Part shown: positions 54,836-64,000 of the stretch, in pieces
Layout: each line of letters begins with the position of its first letter
Position numbering within the stretch: the first letter of the stretch is position 1
NCBI GenBank assembly: GCA_024195265.1
Contig: JAJLRJ010000006.1
Span: 19,600,851-19,664,850 of the forward strand
Source: Dendrophyllia cribrosa
Lineage: Eukaryota; Cnidaria; Anthozoa; Scleractinia; Dendrophylliidae
Direction: 5' to 3'
DNA: 64,000 nucleotides
Notes under the pieces: generated by a model
What the model was told of the DNA's origin: nothing
What the model saw: the letters and a program-made list of their open reading frames with translations, nothing else
Database searches by the model: none
Made by a program: the position numbers and the translations under genes

Positions 54836-55957
54836 ATGATAGACTTCTTTGTGTTCGATAAAGCGTTAAAGTTATGCTGGGTGAAACGACTATATTCGGA
54901 TGATAATGCCCAATGGAAAGCCATTCCATCATCCCTTCTTGCTAGTGTAGGAGGAACGCGTATTTATTACCCCAATTATGATATTAATTGCGTAAAATTA
55001 GAAAATTCGATACCAAAGTTTTATAAGGATGTGATCATTTACTGGCAAGAGCTAACCAGCAAAAATCCTGAAACGAAAGATGACGTCTTAAATCAAATTA
55101 TATGGTACAACAAGAATATTAAAATAGATAAATCCTCCGTGTACTTTATAAATTGGCATCAAAAAGGCATCTGGAAGTTATCTGACCTCATAGATAAGCA
55201 TAAGAATTGCTTTCTCTCCTTCCCCCATTTTCAACAGAAATTCCATGTCGAGTGCAACTTTTTACAATATTACGGTCTTTTATCCGCAATTCCCCGTAAG
55301 TGGAAAGATTTGCTTAAAATAAGACCCAATGAGTCATCTTCAACTCCTGCAATTGATATTGAAACCTTGACATGCAAAACAATATATAAGATGCTAACCA
55401 ACAATCAAAAGCTTCCTCTGCCAACAGCTGAAAAAATATTATCTGATTTGGGTTTTAATAAAACAGAACGACAAAAAGTATACTCACTCCCGTTTTACGT
55501 TACTAAAGAAGTTAAGCTCTCCATGTTTCAATACAAATTAATACATAATATACTATCTACTAATAGTCTCCTTTACAAAATGAAAAAGGTCAATTCTCCA
55601 TCTTGTCCCTTTTGTCGAACAATAGAGCAAACTATCCTTCACCATTTTGTTGACTGCCCCCTGGCTAGAGCCTTTTGGCAGGAATTTACTTATTGGTATA
55701 ACTCCATGTGCAAAAAACTTGTCGAGCTTAAAAAAACAGAAATAATCTATGGTGTCTTAGACAACGTGTCAGAGACTCTCAATCATCTAATTCTTATCGC
55801 CAAGCAGTTTTTATTTAACTGCGCCACCAACAATAGTAAATATCTTTTTGCGGATTTTCTCATTGTGGTTAGGAACAAAATTAAATTAGAAAAATACATT
55901 GCTGTTCGTGCTAATAACTTCCATCACTGTTGTACAAAATGGAAAGATTTCATTTAG
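54836..55957 (+). CDS. LINE ORF2 C-terminal region
   Basis: 373 residues, still open. It begins near IDFFVFDKALKLCWVKRL (typical after the thumb) and ends with a zinc-knuckle-like CPFCRTIEQTILHHFVDC. It is followed by a 3' UTR of about 140 bases and the A-rich tail. Confidence 0.8.
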   Translation: MIDFFVFDKALKLCWVKRLYSDDNAQWKAIPSSLLASVGGTRIYYPNYDINCVKLENSIPKFYKDVIIYWQELTSKNPETKDDVLNQIIWYNKNIKIDKSSVYFINWHQKGIWKLSDLIDKHKNCFLSFPHFQQKFHVECNFLQYYGLLSAIPRKWKDLLKIRPNESSSTPAIDIETLTCKTIYKMLTNNQKLPLPTAEKILSDLGFNKTERQKVYSLPFYVTKEVKLSMFQYKLIHNILSTNSLLYKMKKVNSPSCPFCRTIEQTILHHFVDCPLARAFWQEFTYWYNSMCKKLVELKKTEIIYGVLDNVSETLNHLILIAKQFLFNCATNNSKYLFADFLIVVRNKIKLEKYIAVRANNFHHCCTKWKDFI

Positions 55958-56129
55958 ATAATAGTCTACATTCTCACTTACTTTTATTTTCAGTACTTTT
56001 TACATGCCATGTTAATGTAAAGGACGTAAGGACTTAGTTTTGTATGTAATCCTCTTTTGTATGTAATCGTCTTTGTAATAATAATTGAATTAAATTAAAA
56101 ATATATATATAAAAAAAATATAAAAAAGT

Positions 56130-56620
56130 CAGCGGGGTTGTTCTTTCCGTCAACGTAATGCCACTGTTCTGGTACAGTGCATTCTCTAATTTGTTGCACC
56201 CAGTTCGCAATGAAGGTGTGGAAGCGACGTGCATCATCGTGGATGTATGTCTGAACCACTTTGCTGTCATCGTATCTAAGATCTCTGCTCAGCATGTCGC
56301 TAACTCTGGCGGACACCAGAGGGGCTGTCGGCTTTATAGGAGTCACAAGTGCCTTCCCCATCGCCAGTGAGCAGTGTACTTGGTTGCTTGTGTCACATAA
56401 GACGGAGATAAGAACATTGGCCGTACCCTTCTGTGCTAGTGTCTGAGACGCGATGTAACTCAATCTTCTTGAGGTTATTCATTTCCTTTAGCTTGAAACA
56501 TCTTGGAACTTCTATCATCTCCAGGAGAGGAAGTTCGCTTCGCCACATCTCCCACTGCATCCGTGGTTCATCAGGTATAGCACAACCTATGTTTTCCATG
56601 CATAGTAGCTGCAATTAACA
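56130..56620 (-). pseudogene. BEL/Pao RNase H region
   Basis: Minus frames show SYIASQTLAQKGTANVLISV, KALVTPIKPTAPLVSARVSD, and WHYVDGKNNPAD. The NNPAD codons are the point where the LINE entered; the coding sense resumes with the next Asp on the far side of the LINE at 52512. Confidence 0.75.
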
Positions 56621-56639
56621 TTTTTTTACCTCGAAGCAG

Positions 56640-57575
56640 AAAGGGGGCAGCAAAACCGAGCGGGTCGTAAACTGAGCTTATGGTCGATAACATGCCACAC
56701 CTTGTCAGTGGTTTATCCTTAAGGATGATGTGGAAAAAAGAGTCATTGTTTTCAATGTTCCATTCCAGGCCCTAGCACGCGTTCGGGAGGAAGCAGGTCG
56801 TCGTTCAAGTCAATTTCCTTGATCTCCTTTGCGCGCGACGCTATGGGTATGGACTCGACAACCTCTTTGCTGTCGGATATGAATTTGTAGAGTCTGAAGC
56901 CGCCTCTCATGCATATCTCAGTGCCGTTTTTGATCAATTCAATAGCTTCTGGCACTGTAGGGACCGTCAACATAGAAATTATCCTTAATGAATGAAGCTG
57001 CTTCCACTCCTAAGTCATTTGCACCATTGTCAGTTCGTAGGACTAAATTAGCGAGTGAGGTGCAGGATTGCAGAAAATTAATTCAGTTTTTTTTTAGAAC
57101 GAAGCATGATACAATGGGATGTATTGTTATTCAATGAGATAGAAATATGATTTCCATCTCATTAAACTAGTTTTCTGCAATCCTGCACCTTAGTGAAATT
57201 AGCACAGCCAGGGGAGAAGGTGGCGCCAAACAGACGTACCGTCATTCTGTATTCTGTTGATTCCTTTGTGATGTCTCCTTGGTCCCACCAGAGAAAGCGG
57301 AGAAGGTCCTGATGCTCCTCATTGACGTGGACCTGGCGGAACATGCCTTCGATATCACAAGCAAATGCCACGGGTTCTTGCCTAAAATGACACAGGACAC
57401 CAACCAGAGAGTTCGTCAAATCAGGTCCTTTTAGAAGGTGGCGATTAAGGGAATGGCCCTTACTCCGTTGAACAATGGAAGACCACTCGCAGTTTCTCGG
57501 GCTTCTTAGGGTGATACACCCTATGATGAGGAATGTACCACGCTGTTTCGTATTGCTTTTGGGCCTTCTCTGCAT
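56640..57575 (-). pseudogene. BEL/Pao reverse transcriptase
   Basis: 57162-57575: [31 protein letters not shown] (motif A), [16 protein letters not shown]. 56752-57055: the FYVD of the catalytic YVDD is followed directly by GPYS and a frame change, so a few bases were lost right at the catalytic motif. A MITE separates the two halves. Confidence 0.8.
57060..57195. mobile_element. About 130-bp hAT-like MITE in BEL RT
   Basis: GGTGCAGGATTGCAGAAAA is inverted as TTTTCTGCAATCCTGCACC; AAATTAGC occurs just outside both ends, an 8-bp candidate duplication. Confidence 0.7.
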
Positions 57576-57646
57576 GGTCCTCTTCCAACATCTTCTCCTT
57601 GAATGTCACATAATCTTCTTTGTATTTTGGATCACTGGCAAATCTT

Positions 57647-58306
57647 CTACTTTAGCTGCTTTAGGCTAGCATCAGCGAGCTTCCTGTTGCACGAGAAATG
57701 GTCGTTTTCGTCGCAAAGTGGTAAGGGAACTTCATAGTGTCCATCGTCTGCTTTGTGAATACCGCTAGAAGTTATATTCATAAACTTCAGATCTTCCCGA
57801 GACATCGCCAAGTTAGTTTCTTGAGTCTCCGAAAAGTCCTGCTCGAACATTCTCCTGATGGACGAAGGAGCCATAATCTCTTTACAACTCTTCAAAGGGA
57901 TGAACATGCCAGTTGATCGTTCTTCGGTTATTTCCTGTGTTATTTCCTGTATGGGATCTCCATGGCCTTTAGCTCCTACTACTCCCCAACGTAATGTTGT
58001 GCGTAATGGCGTAGGGATCATTTGACTTCCCAGGGACTATGGATCTTGGCTTTTATGCATGCGCGCAATTGTTGCCAATCAATAAACCGATGCTTAAGTG
58101 TTCATCGACTATGGCGGAATCTCGTCTGCAATTATCTCTAGGTGCTTGTACTTGCGGGCGGTTTCAGGACGAGGAATTTGTCTAGGTAGGCTTGGAATAT
58201 GACTTCTGGTGTACACATTTGGGAGAGGTATGTCAACTTGACCGTCCAAGCGTGATACAATTGGACCGTCAATTCTTTGCGTGTTGATTTTCTCTACGGC
58301 GTGCAT
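57647..58306 (-). pseudogene. BEL/Pao protease-RT linker
   Basis: 57647-58021 minus: TLRWGVVGAKGHGDP, IRRMFEQDFSET, HYEVPLPLCDEN, sequences characteristic of the BEL region before RT. 58109-58306 minus: protease-flanking IDGPIVSRLDGQVDIPLPN. Frames broken between them. Confidence 0.7.
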
Positions 58307-58417
58307 AGTACCCAGCTCTAGCTTTACGGCAGGACCGGTTACTCCAAGGTTGTTTGTTACGTCGTTGGTAATGAAACAGGTATCACTTTGATCATTTAGC
58401 CCGGCGTATACCTTAAC

Positions 58418-59165
58418 TCAACGATCAGCGTCATCCTTGTGGTGAATCCATACTGGAAGAATCATGGTGGTTGTAGTGTCGCTACAGTTCACGCAATTAT
58501 TCATGGCTTTGACGGGTTCCTTCGTGCTCTCTTTGTTTTTCTCTTTAGGTGGGAAGTGAAAGAGAACGGTTGCATGTGGCTTCTCACAAAACTCGCACTG
58601 GATTTTACGTTTGCAGTGCCATGCCATGTGGCGTGGACCAGGACAGGAAAAGTATAATCCTTTAGACATCAAAAGGTCTTGTCTTTCCTTGACTGACTTT
58701 CTTTACAAGGAGGTTTGTCGCATTGATTGAAAAAGGTGGTGCCACGTCGTCTCTTCTTATCTCTTCTCTCGGGGCACCATCTCATCTTATCAATAGAGGG
58801 GCTTCTTTCTCTCTCTAGTTCTTTCCTTGTTGATGTCAGAGCATCGTGCGAGAACAAAGGATGATGGGCGTCAATGGATGCCTCTTTTGAAACTCAACAA
58901 AATTGGCAAAGGTGTATTCGCCGTACCTCACCTCTACTTTCTTTGTACTTTCTCTCCACTTGTTACTGTAGTAGGTGGGTAAGCGAGCTACAAGCTCTAG
59001 AGTTCCTTTAGGTACTTGACAGATTTCATGGTTTCTTGAGTCATGACAAGAAAATAGCTAAATTCTTGGAACTCTATGCTTTTTACGCATGGCGACCAGT
59101 TTCTCAGTTTATCTCTATAGGCTTTGTAGATTCTGAAGGGGTCTCCGAAAAGTTATTTTAGTGTT
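58418..59165 (-). pseudogene. BEL/Pao gag C-terminal region
   Basis: 58418-58672 minus: zinc-knuckle pair (FSCPGPRHMAWHCKRKIQCE then FCEKPHATVL). 58669-58857: basic linker. 58990-59160 in minus frames: FGDPFRIYKAYRDKLRNW and EFSYFLVMTQETM, typical gag core. Confidence 0.7.
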
Positions 59166-59171
59166 TTCTTA

Positions 59172-59432
59172 TAACCCTGGCCAAAACTCTTGGGACACTA
59201 CCGAAATAACTCATTCCCCCTTCCCCCTCCTCCCCATACTGCAATGTTGACCTCACGGGTACAAAATTGTTTTCACGACAATCAACATTGCTGTGGGGAG
59301 GGGTGGGAGACTGAAATAGCACGTGATAACAACAGTCAGAAGCTAGTGAGTCCTAGGATAAGAATATATCAGGGAAGCGTATTTTTGCGTGTAATTTCAG
59401 TGAGTGTCCCAAGAAGTATTGGCCAGGGTTGT
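59172..59432. mobile_element. 260-bp MITE with AACCCTGGCCAA ends
   Basis: AACCCTGGCCAAAACTCTTG at the left; inverse (CCAAGAAGTATTGGCCAGGGTT) at the right. It interrupts or borders BEL gag. Confidence 0.7.
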
Positions 59433-60164
59433 CTGAAATAGGCTTTGTTATAGAAATAGACTATTCTTTCATTTCTCGTTCTGTTATGGTGTTATTTTGG
59501 TTGGTATTGGTTGGTCAAACTTGATATTATTTTATCTTTATACATACATCCCAGCCATTTTCCCAAACAGTATATAGGAAAAATAGGAGCACAGGAGCAA
59601 AAATATAGGAGATTTATAGGATTTTTGGATAAAATATAGGAGTTTTATAGTAGGATTTTTAGACCCCACACAGATGCCATGTTATTAAAAAAAAAAAAAA
59701 GTTAATGAGTGTTTCCGTCATTCCTAAGACTGTGCTTACATGTGTTTGACACTAAGACGCTTGCAATGTGCTCATCAATAAGACGATTTACAAATGTTAA
59801 CAGCGGTTGTCAACAGTTACATGATCACTTATAACCTCCAAAAAACTCAACCACTTACAAGTGAGAGCCAAGAACATATTTGAAATGAGTAACAAAACAC
59901 TTTGAATAAATCTATGAACCTTAGCTTGATGCATCCACTTTTCTGATCACCTTTTAGCAAAAATAAAGCCTGGTTTTCATATGTCGGAAAAATCCCAGAC
60001 GATTTGGGATTTCGCTGTTTCTCGACCGTCTCAGATTTTGCCGACTCATGAAAACACTTAATTGTAGACAACCCCGATCATCTGGGATGGGAGACTGAAA
60101 TAGCAAGTGAGTGGGAAGAACAACTTAGTCTTCTATTAGTGCGTCAAAGAAATTTCCCCATTCC

Positions 60165-60535
60165 GGATACTCTTAGATGTTTCCGTCGAATACTCAGCAG
60201 TTCAACTTGTGTTCTCTGAATTTTGGCGTTCTCTTCCTGAATGCAGCAAAGCTTAGAATTATATTGCTCAAAGGATTCAGTCCTCGTCGCCGATTGGATG
60301 GTGTTTAAGGAAACAAAGGCGGGCGTGTTAACGTCGAGTCGCGAGGGAAAGTTGAGCGATGTTCTTGCGGTTGTACTCGAGATTTTTGCGTTCGCACCGC
60401 GTGATTGAGATGGCGTTGTAGCGGGAACGATGGGAGCATTAACCTCGTCATCTTGTCCTTTAATTTCATCAGGAACACTTGTATTCGCCTGTAGTTGAGC
60501 AAGGAATTTAGAGTCGGAATTCTTGACTGCCTTTG
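60165..60535 (-). pseudogene. Open frame, possibly BEL gag N-terminal part
   Basis: One minus frame is open for about 115 codons: Ser/Thr/Pro-rich, then a helical segment (FEQYNSKLCCIQEENAKIQR). It is in the right place and direction for the gag N-terminus of the BEL element, but separated by 700 bp of other sequence. Not proven. Confidence 0.35.
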
Positions 60536-60599
60536 TTTTTCTGTTGAGTCAACGGAATTTGATGCTTCTTTTAAAGTGATGGTGTCGTTCAATCCGGAT

Positions 60600-61035
60600 T
60601 GTCGGAGTATTTTCTAATTTTTTTTGGCCGAGGAAAGTTCTCCATGCAAAACCATCTAAAAGACCAAACAAAACCTCCAAGAACTCAAGGAAACGAAAGA
60701 ACAATAAACATTAGTGGACTAAAAGAAAAAAGCTTTCATCGAGTGAACAGTTGGATGCACAACAACACCACTCTTGCCAATTTTGTTGCCAAAATAAAAT
60801 AAAATAAAACAAAACAAAACTCTTTTGTGGTTTCAACTAAAAAGAAAAGGATTACCATTCAGAAAGGAAGGACTTCCATTCGATATCACGTTACAAACTC
60901 TTATCGGATATTAACAATTTGCAAAGTCACCCAATAATGTTGAATAAAAATTGTTTTTTGATTCCTTGCAACCCATTGTCATTGTTTTCTTTCTTCAGGC
61001 GGGAAAAAAAGCATGTTGAGGACACCATTCTCCTT
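60600..61035. other. No gene seen
   Basis: A-rich, no supported feature. Confidence 0.45.
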
Positions 61036-61039
61036 GCAG

Positions 61040-62030
61040 TTTGACCTCATCAGGGGGGATACAAATGACACCATCAGGGGGATACAAATGATACCATCAG
61101 GGGGGATGCAAATGACACCATCAGGCAGAATACAAATGATACCATCAGGGGGGATGCAAATGACACCATCAGTTTGACCTCATCAGGCGGAATACAAATG
61201 ACACCATCAGGGGGATACAAATGACACCATCAGGGGGATACAAATGATACCATTAAGGGGATACAAATGACACCATCAGGGGGGTACAAATGACACCACC
61301 AGGGGGATACAAATGACACCATCAGGGGGGATACAAATGATACCATCAGGGGGGATACAAATGACACCATCAGGGGCATACAAATGACACCATCAGGGAG
61401 GATACAAATGACACCATCAGGGGGGATACAAATGATACCATCAGGGGGGATACAAATGACACCATCAGGGGCATACAAATGACACCATCAGGGGGGATAC
61501 AAATGACACCATCAGGGGGGATACAAATGACACCATCAGGGGGATACAAATGACACCATCAGGGGGGATACAAATGACACCATCAGGGGGGATACAAATG
61601 ACACCATCAGGGGGATACAAATGACACCATCAGGGGAATACAAATGACACCATCAGGGGGGATACAAATGACACCATCAGGGGGATACAAATGACACCAT
61701 CAGGGGGGATACAAATGATACCATCAGGGGGGGGATACAAATGACACCATCAGGGGCATACAAATGACACCATCAGGGGGGATACAAATGACACCATCAG
61801 GGGCATACAAATGACACCATCAGGGGGGATACAAATGATACCATCAGTTTGACCTCATCAGGCGGAATACAAATGACACCATCAGAGAGGATATAAATGA
61901 CACCATCAGTTTGACCTCATCAGGCGGAATACAAATGACACCATCAGGGGGGATACAAATGACACCATCAGTTTCACACCATCAGTGGCATACACACAAT
62001 CAAATGACACCATCAGGGGGAATATCTATG
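61040..62030 (+). repeat. About 24-bp minisatellite, roughly 40 copies
   Basis: Unit GGGGGATACAAATGACACCATCA with T/C and G-run variants. A variant block with TTTGACCTCATCAGGCGGAA recurs four times (61038, 61170, 61846, 61908), showing higher-order structure. Confidence 0.95.
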
Positions 62031-62239
62031 ACAACAACAGGGGGATAGCTATGGGGGTTACCTATGGGGGATAGCAATGATGCCATCAGGGGGGGTACCT
62101 ATGACACCATCACGGGGATACCTATGGGGGATAGCTGTGACATCATCAGAATGTTCTGTGTGACATCATCAGAATGGAGTGTGATGATGTCAGAAATTCT
62201 TGGGCATGGTTAAATAAAGTATTTAACCACGTTAAATAA

Positions 62240-62320
62240 TGTTAAATAAAGTATGTTATGTTATGTTATGTTACATTATGTTATGTTATGTTATGTTATG
62301 TTATGTTATGTTATGTTAGG
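62240..62320 (+). repeat. (TTATG)n microsatellite and neighbours
   Basis: About 14 ATGTT units. Four CTGCCATTATCTAAA units follow at 62456-62515. Confidence 0.9.
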
Positions 62321-62519
62321 GGATTTGACTGAAAATGACTGCCATGCCCTGGGGATAGCTGTGACTTCATCAGAATAGAATGTGTGACAGCATCAGAATG
62401 GAATGTGCTGACATCATTCATTCTTGGGAGTGGTTGGGGGAATTGACTGTGGGCGGTGCCATTATCTAAACTGCCATTATCTAAACTGCCATTATCTAAA
62501 CTGCCATTATCTTAATGCG

Positions 62520-62694
62520 TGCTTGGCTTATTTAGTTGACGTGTGTGCTTAGTTTGTTATTTAACGTACTACATTTGTTTTGCATTGTTTTCCTTACTAA
62601 TATGTCTTGTCAGTAACTGTGCTCACACTGTTGGTGGCTCCTCCTAAAATGTTCTACAATTGGTATAGGATTTAATGGAACCGAAACCAATTGT

Positions 62695-62736
<42 letters not shown>

Positions 62737-63580
62737 GAAATTCAGATATGTTTAGTAGCCACATTTATTTGAAGTTTGTCCCCTTTGAAATGTATAACTA
62801 CTGCGATTAAACTACATACATTATTATTATTTTCAGACTGCTTTTTGTCCCTTCATATTTTCTGGTTCGCAAAAGTAGATAAAACTTTTGGTAATCAGTG
62901 ACAAGTGTATTCAGTTCTCGACAGTACAATGTTTTAATCAAAGATCACATGAAAATGAAACAATGTAAGGTTAATTTTATTTGTTCTTGATATTTTGAGC
63001 TTTTGATAATCTTTTAAACTTTGAAAAATTAAGCATTGTTTCAGCCAGCAAGGAAGAAAACTGTGCAAAAACCCTATGGCTTGTAATCCGCAGTTAAAGG
63101 GGGGGGGGGGGGGGGGGGTTCATGGTTCGGGGCATGTGCAAGCTATGACATAACCCATTTAATTTCATTGTTTAGACTAATCGGAAGCAAGTAGATAACT
63201 CTGGTGGGAAATTAGCCCGTAAAAATGTCGCTGTCAGTCAGCTGATTGAATGGATGATTATACATACCCATGTGCACCATGAAAACCACAGAGCATAAAA
63301 TAAATCCTTTGGGTCAAAGGTTTTATTCAGTGTTGACTTTGTTGGTGTAATTCGTTGAAATATTGTGAATTTTAGTCATCCTTCACTTTGTTTGGACTAA
63401 TTATAGTATGTGATTATTGCAGTAAATGTCAGTGTTTTTTTAAACGATAAAACTGGTAACTAAAGAAAGTGAATAAAGCATTTTAATCTGTGTCCATGTG
63501 GCAAAGGCTCCATGAAACCATCCCTTTAACACTAAAAAGGGGGAGCAAGGAGAGGGGGAGGGGTCATTTTATGGTCATTT
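62520..63580. other. No gene; G-run at 63099-63118
   Basis: A short hairpin (CCTAAAATGT...ACATTTTAGG) lies at 62644-62714; otherwise featureless. Confidence 0.5.
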
Positions 63581-63582
63581 TT

Positions 63583-63880
63583 TCAGAGATTTGTTTATGA
63601 ATACGAAATGAGCATGTGTGGAATTTATTCTAAGAATTCACACCTTTGTAAGGTACGTGGGCATACGTGATATGCATGCATAGTCAGGGTAGTCCCCGCA
63701 TTTAAAAACATTGTACCCCATAGAAACTTCTAATGGAGTATACATGTACATACTCCCTCCCAGCTTCCTTGGGTAACTAGCACGACATATTTTGTTCATC
63801 CCTTATAAAAGTGCCAATTCTTAGAATAAAATTCAACACAATAATGCTCATTTCGTATTCATAAACAAAACTCTGAACAT
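63583..63880. mobile_element. About 300-bp MITE-like inverted repeat
   Basis: CAGAGATTTGTTTATGAATA and the following CGAAATGAGCAT, GAATTTATTCTAAGAATT are inverted at 63808-63876, giving arms of about 65 bp. Confidence 0.75.
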
Positions 63881-64000
63881 TGCTTGTCAGTTTTGCCTGA
63901 GCTCAGATGTGGAGCAACTTATAATCCCAACAACTATTTCTCCAATTAAAAGCCCAGCTGATTCTTAAGCAAAAAACAATCAAAGCAAAAGTATTGCTGC

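Larger units (their letters stand above)
52529..56126 (+). mobile_element. 5'-truncated Tx1/L1-like LINE inserted in BEL
   Basis: Flanked by GTCAGCAGGGTTGTT (52513-52527) and GTCAGCGGGGTTGTT (56127-56141), a 15-bp target-site duplication with one difference. It ends in an A-rich tail (56090-56126). The 5' end begins inside the endonuclease domain, so the element is truncated as usual for LINEs. Confidence 0.9.
50880..59165 (-). mobile_element. BEL/Pao LTR retrotransposon remnant (leftward)
   Basis: Reading leftward from 59165: gag, protease/linker, RT, RNase H, integrase to about 50880, all with frameshifts and stops. It is interrupted by a LINE (52529-56126), a small MITE (57060-57190) and bounded at the gag side by another MITE (59172-59432). 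LTRs were not recognised. Confidence 0.85.

Noticed and set aside
60460..60490. Another hammerhead core on the minus strand (CTGATGA)
   Set aside because: No GAAA core or pairing stems at the right distance.
61230..61478. Leftward repetitive open frame over the 61-kb array
   Set aside because: It is only the translation of the 24-bp minisatellite.

Overview
The window looks like nuclear DNA of an invertebrate metazoan, most likely an anthozoan cnidarian (coral or sea anemone). The reasons are an AT-rich, repeat-packed sequence, dense non-autonomous DNA transposons, GIY-YIG Penelope-like, BEL/Pao, Gypsy and Tx1-type LINE remnants, two hammerhead ribozymes, and two spliced exons of a cathepsin B-like gene. 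The organism call is inference; no rRNA, tRNA or mitochondrial marker is present.

Layout. (1) 1-7190: piece of an endogenous adintovirus/Polinton-like dsDNA virus. It has rightward late-type genes (coiled-coil protein, hypothetical, phospholipase A2-like protein), a leftward block of three small genes including a RING finger protein, a divergent CRE/TATA promoter, a protein-primed family-B DNA polymerase with three frame breaks, and a small truncated ORF. (2) 7190-16160: repeats and nested MITEs with clear target-site duplications. (3) 16200-25900: a second virus-derived piece: capsid-like protein, hydrophobic Gly/Ala-rich protein, a homologue of the coiled-coil protein, a zinc-ribbon gene of VLTF3 type, a small ORF, and a leftward YqaJ-type exonuclease gene ending at a compound palindrome. 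A 4.57-kb foldback transposon split the hydrophobic gene at TTAA, and a hAT-like element then landed in one foldback arm. (4) 25900-33000: more virus-like fragments, a Penelope GIY-YIG fragment, MITEs, a 32-bp minisatellite and a hammerhead ribozyme. (5) 34000-37570: a 5'-truncated Gypsy element inside TAGG microsatellite. (6) 38300-46000: a 0.69-kb tandem duplication, nested MITEs, a second hammerhead and a repeated first exon. (7) 46470-47400: two exons of the host peptidase gene. (8) 48000-49750: decayed pogo/Tigger transposase. (9) 50880-60500: decayed leftward BEL/Pao element interrupted by a 5'-truncated Tx1/L1-like LINE with its own target-site duplication. (10) 61000-64000: minisatellites and simple repeats.

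Functionally, the virus-like genes form a coherent set: DNA replication (polymerase), recombination/end processing (YqaJ nuclease), late transcription (zinc ribbon), entry (PLA2-like), particle structure and host interaction (RING). None of the large ones is intact here. Several breaks are single-base changes in A-runs, so consensus errors in a long-read assembly must be excluded before calling everything a fossil.
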